The notes under the pieces were generated by a model that was not told where the DNA came from, made no database searches, and was given only the letters and a program-made list of their open reading frames with translations. Made by a program: the position numbers and the translations under genes. Source: Chara braunii (Eukaryota > Streptophyta > Charophyceae > Charales > Characeae). From it: DNA of 47,763 bases. Of the stretch, positions 1 through 10,056 are shown piece by piece. The stretch lies in assembly GCA_003427395.1 (NCBI GenBank), contig BFEA01000531.1, forward strand, positions 1,032,315-1,080,077, written 5' to 3'. Numbering within the stretch: position 1 is the first letter of the stretch; each line of letters opens with the position of its first letter.

Positions 1-84
<84 letters not shown>
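1..84. repeat. (TC)n microsatellite at window edge
   Basis: Uninterrupted TC dinucleotides occupy the first 84 bases. The last bases of the window are also (TC)n, so both edges probably coincide with places where assembly stopped in a microsatellite. Open frames through it (Ser-Leu repeats) are not genes. Confidence 0.97.
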
Positions 85-88
<4 letters not shown>

Positions 89-779
89 CCCGTGTCCCCC
101 CACCTTGCAGCCACTTTGCTCTTTCCTTCCCGACTCGGACTCTCTCTTGCTCCCGCTCTCTTCCCACAATTCTTACTGCTCTCTCCTAGCCGTCTCCCTC
201 TTGCTCCCTCTCTTTTCCGGCACTTCTTACCTTAACACCAGGTTTGCTTGGCTGCGGGCTTGGGATGGACGTAGGAGCTATAGATGACAGCGACCAGCGC
301 CGACCACTGCATGCGGTGCACCCTGCAGGGCCTGGACTGCATCGTGATGGCTATTTCATCAACCTTGTATTGCCACGTGAATGAATATGTCATTGACGAG
401 TTCCGCTGATTGTGGGATGGTAATAAGGCTGGTTCCGTTGACTTGTCAGAAGCTTTAAGGCCCCGTGCTTTGCGGAGAACCAACCACACTACACCAAGAA
501 GAGATCATGTGTGAGATGAGTTGTGCTGTAACTGATGTTCCTTTTGCTATTCCGTTCGCTACAATTCCCTTTGCAAGAAGTGATTAGATTAATAGACTAG
601 TAAGTAGGGGTTCCCGTTAACCACTTGTGAGCACGTGATGCTCCCCACAAATAGATTGGAGTGCTTTTTTTTTCTTTCTTTTTCTTAATAGATTGGAGCT
701 TGTTTAAAATCAAAAAGAAAAATTTAAAAGAAAGAAAGGACGTATCTCAAAGAAGAAAGCATGATGAGAAGGTGCATTG
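85..779. other. Unique-looking stretch, no gene recognised
   Basis: Mixed-composition sequence starting pyrimidine-rich next to the microsatellite and becoming A/T-rich near 660-740. Only short open frames (60-85 codons) occur on either strand and none has recognisable motifs. I see no element ends here. Confidence 0.5.
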
Positions 780-852
780 GAGAACACAGAGAACACAGAG
801 AACACAGAGAACACAGAGAACACAGAGAACACAGAGAACACAGAGAACACAG
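780..852. repeat. 9-bp minisatellite (AGAGAACAC)n
   Basis: About eight head-to-tail copies of the 9-mer AGAGAACAC. The 9-base unit keeps frames open on both strands (Arg-Thr-Gln on plus, Val-Phe-Ser on minus), which explains the small open frames here. There are no spacers, so it is not a CRISPR array. Confidence 0.95.
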
Positions 853-1105
853 GATCATTAAGGATAGCGCATTGACAGGTCAACAGCCTGGCCCACGAAC
901 CTACCACAGTGGGTCAACTTGTTATTATTCAAATTGAAGTACCAGCGCGAAGACAATTCCTTGGAAGCTTTTGGTCATGCATGCTGACGCAGCGCTTTCG
1001 ATGGACCATCTTTTGGTCACTTCTTGTGCGGCCGGTCTGACACATACTTCATGGGAAATCTCAAATTTTCCTTCATTGACAAGTGAAAAATGGGCCCATT
1101 GCACT

Positions 1106-1301
1106 GGTGGTTTAAGGACCGTCACAGCGTTGGAAGGGCGCTGAAAGTAAACCGTTCAACCTTCCGATCCACCCATTCATTACCCATTTGAAGCTACCGA
1201 CTATAATGGCAAAGCACAGTCGTGGCGGAATGCAGCTGAATGTGCGCCATCACCCGTTACTCTCAGCGCCCTTCCAACGCTGTGACGGTGCTTAAACCAC
1301 C
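1106..1301. mobile_element. Fold-back / MITE-like element with 45-bp inverted arms
   Basis: The arms at 1106-1150 and 1257-1301 are inverted copies, 43 of 45 bases matching; both begin GGTGGTTTAAG and contain CACAGCGTTGGAAGGGCGCTG-like sequence. The spacer is about 106 bp and has no coding capacity. Parts of the right arm and spacer are repeated again at about 1392-1456, so the locus was further rearranged. I could not define target-site duplications. It is probably a non-autonomous DNA transposon or fold-back element, superfamily unassigned. Confidence 0.6.
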
Positions 1302-1341
1302 GGACCACCGGTCGTGGCGGAAGCAATGAGTAAAGCAATGA

Positions 1342-1391
1342 GTAACGGGTGATGGCGCACATTCAGCTGAATGTGCGCCATCACCCGTTAC
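1342..1391. repeat. Perfect 50-bp palindrome
   Basis: Two 25-base arms are exact reverse complements with no spacer, centred on CAGCTG. The arm sequence (ending ATGTGCGCCATCACCCGTTA) also occurs in direct orientation near 1219-1260 and 1424-1451. The palindrome therefore looks like a head-to-head duplication of one end of the neighbouring fold-back element. Confidence 0.93.
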
Positions 1392-1669
1392 GCTCCAGCG
1401 CCCTTCCAACGCTGTGGCGGAATGCAGCTGAATGTGCGCCATCACCCATTGCTGTTAGCTGAGTGCAAATTTAAAGAAACATGTATCAGTTGCTATCAGT
1501 CGATGAGCAAGAGCCCTATTCAATGCGAACCGTGTTGGAGGTTGTCCTCCTTCCTCACAGAAGACTCCGAAGACTCCGAAGGCTCCGAAGAGTCAAAGCT
1601 GCCACTTACATCAAGTTACATGATTTGCAAGATTACCATCAGTTGTCCACCTTGGGACATTAATTGAAT

Positions 1670-1672
<3 letters not shown>

Positions 1673-1759
<87 letters not shown>

Positions 1760-1760
1760 N

Positions 1761-1831
<71 letters not shown>
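1673..1831. repeat. (GA)n microsatellite, about 160 bp
   Basis: Nearly pure GA dinucleotides with one ambiguous base at 1760 and one AA interruption. Frames through it read Arg-Glu or Leu-Ser repeats and are not genes. Downstream to about 2060 the plus strand stays G/A-rich. Confidence 0.97.
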
Positions 1832-2965
1832 AGGCGGAGATTGCACATGTACAAGGATGATGCTAATTGGACTGAGTTTTTGAGAGGGGCGAGAGGAGGG
1901 AGAAGGGGAGGGGAAGAAAATGAACCATTCCAGGGAAAACCGGATGCTGAATCCGAAATTCAATAAAACCTTTACTCAGCATTAGGTAAGGCTGCTCATA
2001 TCAGCTTGCCAAGTAGGTCTGAATTGGCCTTGGTGAAAGGGAAAAAAAAGAAGAAGAAGAAAAAAAGCATTAGTGTTGATGTGGAGAACTGGATTTCCTG
2101 ATTGATGACTTTTTCAAGCCAGAATAGTTGCTCCACCTCAAACTCCAGTGATCCCCCTTCGCTTTACCTCCAAGTCTCTTTCTGCCCTCTTCTTTGTCTG
2201 TCGTTAACCCTGAGGCTCCGCCTTCACCATTGCTTCTCATCATGGCAGTGGTACAAATGATGAGCTGGTTTCGATAACGGGAGAACCGGCGGAGATAACC
2301 GGAGATAGCCGAAGATTGCAATTCTTGATTGTTGGTTTTGCTTTTTCCCTTTGGGAGCACCTGGTCCACTGCATTTGGCACATGCAGCAAGATGGGATCG
2401 TAGCGGCTTGCCTTCACCAACCCATGTACGTAAGTACACAACACTTGGCTCATGTACACAAGTACGCACGTACCTAACACTTGACAATGTGTCTTCAGGC
2501 TGGCAGAGAATTCTTTGCAAGCGGAGATCCTCGTTTCTTGGCTGCGCATCTTGCATCTCCTCAGGCTCCTCGTTACGTCTCTCGCCCTTCTTTTGAGCTT
2601 GCGCCTTCCAACTTCAATAGCTAGTGGCCTCTTCAGCCTCAGGATCACCTTGGACTGAGTGTTCCCGTTGGCATTGTTCGTATTCAGCCTCGCATGGTTT
2701 CCAGCGGCCAGCCATTAAACCACCAGTACTTGACCCAACTATAGGCTGCAGCAAAAAATAGAGTAGAAGTGTTTTTACTCGGATGAATTTGGGCGCTCCT
2801 GTAGTGGCTCGTACGCTTCCTAAAATTGTGGTTTGTATACGGGCACAACTTTAGGAAGTACTCGTTGTTTAACATTCAAAAAAGCTTCTTGCAGCACGTG
2901 CATTGAAGTTGAATTGCACAATGTATGTGACGATTTCAATTTCAGTGGACTTTGTCTTTTTCCCC
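1832..2965. other. No gene recognised
   Basis: Mixed sequence with a GAA-rich run near 2040-2070. A minus-strand frame of 192 codons (2070-2648) has no recognisable motif, and overlapping frames of similar length exist, so I do not call it. A small direct repeat around GTACGTAAGTACACAACACT lies near 2425-2475. Confidence 0.45.
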
Positions 2966-3104
2966 CAAAAGGGTGACACCGTGACAGCCTTGAGATATCA
3001 TCGCGGAACTGACCAGACCCAGGTGATTCAGGATTTTTCCATCTGGATTCGATCTCGGGTCTCTGTTTCATCAGTTCACGGGTGTATCAATTGAGCTAGG
3101 CCCG
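2966..3104 (-). mobile_element. tRNA-derived SINE, copy S1
   Basis: Read on the minus strand it starts with a tRNA-like head. A Pol III box A-like TAGCTCAATTG is followed about 40 bases later by a box B-like GATCGAATCC. The body then ends in the shared GTCACCCTTTTG tail next to a pyrimidine run on plus. Three further minus-strand copies share the same body order (AAAAGGGYGAC, TTGAACTGACCGGCCCCAGG, ATCTGGATTCGAAC on plus). This copy is diverged in box B. Confidence 0.7.
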
Positions 3105-3421
3105 TCGGTTTTCAGTGGGACTTTCAAGTTTGACACACGCTACGACCTTATTCCAAGGCTCCTATTCAACATCACATAAGGGTCGAAGATACACTTTACC
3201 CCACGCCTCTTCCCATTAGGGCTGGAAGAGTCTGAGCCACTGCCCCCCTTTTGTTTTTTGGCTCTGAGCCTTTGCTCCCTTGGAGCCAGATTTCCTGAAA
3301 TCTTGAGTAGCAAACCAGCCGGCATTGATCGCCCTGCACAAGCCACCAGGGATTAATCACTGGTTGCTGCTTGCATCACCGGATCATCACGTTTTTTTTT
3401 CTCCTTTCTCTCTTCTCTTAT

Positions 3422-3560
3422 TTTAAAAGGGCCACAGCCAACTGACCGGCCCCAAGCAATTCAGAATTATTTGACTCTCTTCGTCCAATTGTATCGGGAT
3501 TCGAACTTGGATCTGCATTTCAACAGCTCACAGATGTACCAACTCAGCTACTATGGTAGG
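3422..3560 (-). mobile_element. tRNA-derived SINE, copy S2
   Basis: Minus-strand head with box A-like TAGCTGAGTTGG and box B-like AGTTCGAATCC, followed by the body shared with the copies near 2966, 38036 and 42253. A poly(T)/pyrimidine tract precedes it on plus (3391-3421), matching an A-rich 3' tail on the minus strand. Relative to the others it lacks part of the AGCCTTGAGAYRTCATC segment. Confidence 0.72.
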
Positions 3561-3630
3561 CCCTTTTGTACCAGATCTTAGGCTTATCCTCTCCAGTCTC
3601 CCAGATTGCTAGATAAAGAGCAATTCCCTA

Positions 3631-3767
3631 CAAACGTATGGTTATTATTGTTGTATTTAGACTGAAAGATATCCCAAATACAGCTATAATGACCGTACGT
3701 TATACTCGACGTTATACTCTACGTTATACTCGACGTTATACTCAACGTTATACTCGGGTGAAGAAGG
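3631..3767. mobile_element. TA-flanked MITE, left end damaged
   Basis: The right end reads CAGCTATAATGACCGTACG...GGGTGAAGAAGG followed by TA, matching the inverted repeat of the intact copy at 42067-42171. It also shares the central GTATTTAGACTG segment with that copy. The left terminal repeat has lost its outer bases and starts CAAACGTATGG after a TA. A 12-bp unit inside the right terminal repeat has expanded to five copies. Confidence 0.7.
3697..3756. repeat. 12-bp tandem repeat x5 inside a MITE end
   Basis: Five consecutive copies of ACGTTATACTCG with one-base variants in the last two positions, 60 bp in total. The unit corresponds to the inner part of the MITE terminal repeat, so it is a local expansion of a transposon end. 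Confidence 0.93.
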
Positions 3768-4232
3768 TAGTCAGCAAGGACTCGTATCAATTGTTGTCGA
3801 ACTCACAAACAAGCCTGCCATTTTAGAAAACCTTGGCCCAAGCGAGGTCTGTCCAAGCTCGAAGGGGGGCAAATTTCCTAACTTTAAGCTCAAAGTTGAG
3901 GCTACCCTTATTAATGCGACTCCAATCTGCCAAAATAATATTTTTTAACCCATGGAGCATCCATTTTTGGAGATCCATAATAAGAATTTGTGTACTTTCG
4001 AAACGTGTGGAGATACGGCCCCTCCATAGTACCCATAGACCCATGGCTCTTCTGATCCATGCAGTCTCTGGGACAACGGAGGTTGGGTGCATGTCTCCTC
4101 TTTTTTTTTTTTTTTTTTGTTATAAAAATAAGGCACCCCCACCAGTGTTAGTGCTGCTGGTAAGAGCAGACACCACTAACACCTGGGGAGAGGCTCCATC
4201 TATTGGTGGGGAGCGTCACCTGCTGGAAAACG

Positions 4233-4643
4233 GGTTCAGCGTCCCATATACAGGAAAAAGGGATGTCTGAGAAAATGAGAACAGTGACTGTGGGGTCTGC
4301 CAGCATTGATTACCCTGCAACCAGGGGATTGACTGAGCAGGCCCTGTGTATTGTCCAGCGGTGTAGTCCAGGTCCAGCGTACCATATACAGCAAAGGGGA
4401 TGTCTGAGNAAATGAGAANAGTGNCTGNGGGGTCTGCCAGCATTGATTACCCTGCAANCNGGGGATTGACTGAGCAGGCCCTGTGTATTGTCCAGCGGTG
4501 TAGTCCAGGTCCAGCGTACCATATACAGCAAAGGGGATGTCTGAGGAAATGAGAATAGTGTCTGAGGGGTCTGCCAGCATTGATTACCCTGCACACCAGG
4601 GGATTGACTGAGCAGGCCCTGTGTATTGTCCAGCGGTGTAGTC
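4233..4643. repeat. 137-bp tandem repeat, three copies
   Basis: Three head-to-tail copies with an exact 137-bp period, for example GGATGTCTGA at 4261, 4398 and 4535. Together they span 411 bp. Ambiguous bases cluster in the second copy, as expected where reads from different copies were merged. The copy number in the genome is probably higher. No coding signal. Confidence 0.95.
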
Positions 4644-4919
4644 TTCTATGAGCAAGAGGAGCAGCCAATGTCCTTTGTACCTCTTCACCCTCATAAGAAG
4701 GGCACCAGATAGACAGTTAGGGACTGATACTATTGAGAAGAACTACTCACTCCAAACCATGCTCAGTTGCTTCAGAATACTCAAACTGTCAGCTTTGACT
4801 ACCCCAGCAGACTGAAAAAACAGGAGAAAGCATTGGGGGGGTCCTCCCCAGGGGGCTCCACTGGCAGGGAGGCGTTCCACATGTGAAAGCCTATTAGGAT
4901 GTAAAGGAGAGTATCATAT
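4644..4919. other. No gene recognised; possible LINE-1 3' flank
   Basis: Mixed sequence between the 137-bp repeat and the last part of LINE-1. It may hold the 3' end of LINE-1, but I see no A-rich tail or target-site duplication that would fix the boundary. Confidence 0.4.
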
Positions 4920-5457
4920 TCAGGACAGAATCTCTGTCAGAGACAGGGCATGAGGTGGGAAGGGATCTGGAAAATTCGAGGGAGGGCGTAGTGGGAAGGA
5001 GGGTTCTATGTTAGTCCTGTCCTTAAAAATTAGACGACAGTCTCTCATTTCTTCCAAATCGTGCGGCCCAACTCCCCTGTCTCCATTCCATTCCACTTTT
5101 GCAATCCATCCTTCTCTTTCTCCACCCACCCTGCCTGTGCAAAATGCCGTGATCCGTCTCCTAACGTCTCCAATTTGTCAGAATAGGTCTCATTGTGATT
5201 TTGTGTCCAACCATCTCCGCGTAACCTCAAGGTGAACCTGCTGCTGAATCTGTTCTGAAATTTCTGGCCCTTCCACACGTAGTACCCTCTCCATGGCTAG
5301 GGTGCATCGCTGCCACCAGAGTGTCTGAATCACTGTCCTCCTTCCCAATCTATACATATTCCCTACAAAAATCGAGGTTGTTTCTGCCAGCGGCCAATGC
5401 CCAGCCAATATGGCCTGCCACGACCAGGGTCCGGGAATGTCTGGTTTCATTTTCCGC
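4920..5457 (-). pseudogene. LINE-1 ORF2, C-terminal part downstream of the solo LTR
   Basis: On the minus strand this continues the LINE reverse transcriptase ORF from the other side of the solo LTR. The frame from about 5450 to 5190 carries the Trp-rich tail typical of plant LINE ORF2 C-termini (PGPWSWQAILAGHW, then VIQTLWWQRC). When the LTR and one CCGC copy are removed, this frame reads directly on from the zinc-binding region at 10090. After a stop near 5190 the remainder to about 4920 is presumably 3' UTR. The end coordinate is approximate. Confidence 0.75.
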
Positions 5458-8400
5458 TGTTGAGTGCATCAGCGCCCGCCTTTTTGCAAGGTGCGGGAGC
5501 CCTCTTGGCCATGTCACGCAGGAGTAAAATGAAAGCAAAAACAGAGACAACTTGGAGACAACGCAAAATAATCCCACGAGCCGCCGAGACGGGCGCAGTA
5601 GCGTCATCCCTTCACCGCTCTAGCCGGGTGCGCCAGCTATACATCCCGCGGTCTGATGCGACAGGATAGGTTATCGCAGAGTATAAGCTTATCTTCCCTA
5701 AAGGGTTGTCACCACCCTTAAGGGCGTATCCCTACCGAGCTATTGACTCACATGCGAAAGTTTTTAAATGCAATCGCAGAGGTAGGTCAGTCGAGGGCGT
5801 TTGCTCGTTCGCTGTAGTGTAGATACGCTTGGTTAACGCCAAGCGAACCCGAACGTCGTCCGTTCCTATGGTGTTGATCTCATAGGTACGGAGCAAGCGT
5901 CGGTCGACTAGGACAGTCTCAACCAAGTGTGAAACCCATCACTCAATCCTAGTCCCTCAAACATATACTAGTCCGAAGAAAATTATATCAACCATACATA
6001 ATTACATCAAAAGGATTCGACCGTAGTCGATAGAACGCACATCCAATCTGCAATAATAACTGAAAGAATTCAAATAATTATCCCATACATCCAATAACAT
6101 TAGATCAAAAAAACAATCCGACCACCTCAGGTCGAACACCACAAAACAATCAAACAACCTCCAGCAAGTAGTTGACTATCGAAAATAACCTTGATGCAGC
6201 CAACAAGATAGTCGGACTGCCTTAGTTTTGGTTTGATGAGACGCACTGTCAAAGTCATTCATTCCACCTACTGCCGACTTAAGATTAGACACACATCATC
6301 TATCTTCATACATTTCTAATCTTCTTGGATGACAACCTGCTTTGTTAATGATTTTTTATCAGGTGCATTGCTTGAAGTGTTGCATGCTTCTCTCTCTAGG
6401 AAATGGTATAGGATACTCCTCCTCTTCGTCTGAACACAAGACTTGGATCTCAGAACTTGGGTCGTCTCCATCGAATCGACATAGTCCCCCCCCCGTAGAA
6501 CGGTCCACTCTGGGTCGATAACAGGGTCGGCTCCTAAAGCAATGAACCCTCGCCCCAGATGCTCCCTAGAGAAAGAGAATGTGTCCACTACGACTAATTT
6601 TCAGTCATTCTCATTTCGCCTAAGTTCAGGGTAACTTGGACGAAAAGAATCAGAAAGAGATAGAGAATGAAAATCATTTGGACAGGTATAGGTAGATAAG
6701 GTTATTCGGGATAGAATGGGTCAGCCCCGGGAAAAGACTTGCAATGGAATTCGTTTAACGATGCACACAAAACCAAAGTTTTTCAAAACAACGTATCATT
6801 TTTTACACGCAGACTGGTAAGAAGTAAAAAGAAGAGAATCATTTACTCTTTCTCCAATAGGGAAAATCAATCTCTATTCCAAGCATCCTTCTACCTACCT
6901 GCACTCAAAGCAAACAAACAAGTTCAAAGGAAACCAATGCAACCCCATATCCAAGTCTAACCTCACCAGTCACATGCAAACACACATTTCCTTTGCCTTT
7001 TCAATTAACATTCAATGAACAGGGTCAAACAAGTGTGGGTTCACACAGGTGTGAAGGAAAGTTTGAGTCGATCAACTAACTGAGTGACCTTGAGTGAAGT
7101 TTGAGTCGGCTCACTAAAGAAAGACTAGTAATATGTCAATCAAAGAAAAATGATCGCCGTTGAATATGAAAATATGCGGCTCATACACGGCTCACAACTC
7201 CACAGGTGGTGACCTTTCTCCTGAGCCACGGTCCGCGTCCTTCACCAAGTGCCCACAGGGACACAAAGCGGGCACCCACAAGGATCGAAGCGAGATAGCC
7301 CTCGAGGAGGGTGTTCTCACTTACGAAACCCACGTGGTCCCACTACAGTCCCAGTAGTACCTCGTCCACCACAGATAGTTTCAATCGAACGCAGATCCTC
7401 ACCGCCTCAAATCACCACGTCCGCTCACAATGGTCATACCAACATGCCCAGTTCCGATCTCAAAACCCAACCACCTAGTCCCAAAATGGTCTCAACTGGT
7501 CTCGGGCGGTCCGACGCCATCGCCCGTAACACTTGATGGTCCAGAACTCAAAACCGCTAGCTCCACACGGTGCAAAAAAAAATAAAGGGGACCTCTGGTG
7601 AAAACTGCAGGTGCAGCAAGCTCCAACAATCATTGTGTGCACTCACTCCACGCCGCGCCTCCGCTCCACACACCAATACCGCACGGTCTCAAATGTGCAC
7701 CAGTGCCACAAAACACACAACGGTGGACCACCACTCGTCACGCCATTAATTGGTACCATGGATGCCCCGCAGCACCACCGCCAGATCATACAGGAAAAAA
7801 AAAACGGTTCCACTGTGACGCAAAACATCCGCAATATTTTCCTTCACAATAGTGTCGTCATCATGTTGCCAAACGAACATAACTTCCCTCGACTGTCTCC
7901 ACATAAAAAAAATATATCGACGTCCCCATCTATTTCGGCAGCATGACCCCAACGGATAGACTGTCGTTGTCGCGCCGCTGATCAAACATCATGACCCCAC
8001 ACACATTAAAAAAGATGTCGGCGCCGTGCGGCAAATCCGACAGCACCTTCCCTTTAAAATAAGTTGTCGCCGAGTCAAAATTTCGGCAGCGTAACCCCAA
8101 CACGTCACCAAAATGTCTTTTACTGCCAAAACAAATCGGACAGCACCACCGCACCACTGTCGTAGATGTCACCGCCATCGTCGAAAAATTGGGCAGCACT
8201 ATCGCACCATTGTCAAAAACGTTACTGCCGCCGCACAAAAACAGGCAGCGCTTCCGCACCGCTGTCAAAAAATGTTGTCGACGCCACCGAAAATCAGGCA
8301 GCGCTTCCGCGCCGTTGCCAATGACGCTATGGCCGCCGGAAAAAAAATTCGGCAGCGCGAGACTGTTGGGTCCAAACAGTCTGTTGTAAATGATTTAGTT

Positions 8401-10056
8401 CAGTCATTTGCAGTTGTGCCTGGCCTGCGGTAGCGGCCAGGTGCATTGTTGGGGTTGGGAACCTAGTGTTCCTAGGGAAACATCAAGGATTTCAACCTTT
8501 GATCTCGTTTTTTATCAAGGGTTGAGTCCAACTACGATTTTTGGTTGAGGGCAAGCAACTGCCCTCAGCCTTTGGCCAGCTATAAAAGTTGGGCTGACCA
8601 GCAATTGTCTCACACATTTAAGGTGCTGCCCACACTCTACTTGAGTGTTGGCCAGTTGGTGAGAGGAGCTACTGGAGTTGCAGAGTGAGAGGGAGGAGAA
8701 GTGGAGGTTTGCAATGGAGGCTGAGAGAGGAGGCTGTCATAGCCACCATCTCAGCAAGGGTGGAGGTGTTGCCTGCCATAGCCGCAACCATAGCGACGAT
8801 CGCGGGGGTTAAGGCTGTCAACTCACTGGCATGATCCATATGCTTCTTTGCCTTGCATTTGGTCTGAGGCCATGATCAGATTCGCGACCATTCTTAATTT
8901 TTTTTCGCGAACTCTTCTTCTCCTCTTCCCCTTCATTGCTTTGGCAGCCTTATTTTTCCCCAGAAAAAGGAAGAAACATAAATCAAAGAAAAGAAAGAAA
9001 TAATTAAAAAAAAAAAAATTATCTCGTTTTCCCTCAACCCTGCTTTACTGGCAGGGTGTGCTCAACAGTGGTCGTTGAGCCACCCCAACTGCTAAAAGGC
9101 AATCCCAAGTTCAAACCCCATGACAATCAAGTGGGGGTACCAAAAAGTACCCCAATTTTGATGATTTTTAATTAAAAATTTGCTATATGTAAAAAAATCG
9201 GAAAAAAATCAACCGCGTCGATTAGATACCCACGCATCCACAGAAACAATTTCAAAGTCATAAAAAATCATTTCGGCATTAAAACAAATGTTGGCACGAA
9301 CCAAAAAACAAGAAAATATTTTTTTCCCCCTTCAAAGCTTTGAACCCAGTTTCTCTTTTTTTTTTTTTTTTTTTTTCCATGTGCCTTGCCAACGAGGCAG
9401 GGCAAATCTCACGTGAGGCATCAACTGCCTCACTCACCTTGTACTCACACTAATGTTGTAATGCCTTGTATTAGGCTACGATCACAGCACAAAAGATGCT
9501 TTATTGTTTGTTCTCATGAAGCAAAATTAGCAGCCCTCCTATATGAAGGGCTTCAGCCCAGTAGGTCGCTCAACACAGCCTTAGGCAGGCTCCGCCTGCC
9601 CCCTTTTGCAACCCCAACCGCGCTGCCGTCGACACGGCAGCCGCCCGGTTCCACGACACTCATGCCGTGATCACATACATGGCACGGCCACCATGTATAA
9701 CTCACCTGAACCCAGGAATGCGCGGCCTACGCCGCGCAACATCTTTAAGTAGGGTCCGTCTGGTTATAGGTCTCTGTCGACCGCATGCCTCCACGTTCTC
9801 AATGAAGGTTGCGGACATCGCGGTCACACTATCATTATCCGACCTTTTGGGTCGGACGTCAATGATGTCAAACCTCTCTTAAAAGATGGTCGTAACCTCT
9901 CAGTCATATGGTTAGTTTGAATAACTTTGGCAACGTCATTCCCATCAAGGGTCAAACAGTGTCCGAAACAAGTCTCTCAATTCAGTGAAAAGGTCGGATA
10001 GCGTCCGCCCTTGAAAAACTCAGGCAGGAACCCTTGTAAGGGTTTCTGCTAAGACA
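5458..10056 (-). mobile_element. Solo LTR (4.6 kb) of the long-LTR retrotransposon family, inserted in LINE-1
   Basis: It starts TGTTGAGTGC and ends CTAAGACA on plus (TG...CA on either strand) and is bounded by the 4-bp duplication CCGC (5454-5457, 10057-10060). It is collinear with the two LTRs at 21347-26802 and 29527-34712. Shared blocks include the opening hairpin-like segment, the TATCCCTACCGAG block near 5728, the TTTGGACAGGTATAGGTAGA block near 6678, the CAGTGTGGG/CACACAGG block near 7037 and the AGGGTTTCTGC end. No internal region is present, so it arose by LTR-LTR recombination or is a remnant of that. Frames inside it are short and unrecognised. Confidence 0.88.

Noticed and set aside
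780-852. CRISPR-like periodic repeat
   Set aside because: The 9-bp units are directly adjacent with no unique spacers, in a eukaryotic repeat context.
1616-1966. Long open frames of Ser-Leu, Arg-Glu repeats
   Set aside because: They are translations of the (GA)n microsatellite, open on both strands for compositional reasons.
2070-2648. 192-codon minus frame as a host gene
   Set aside because: No recognisable domain, no splice or start evidence, and another long frame overlaps it on the same strand.
3833-4270. 145-codon plus frame
   Set aside because: Opposite-strand and overlapping frames are equally long and it crosses a poly(T) run into the 137-bp satellite.
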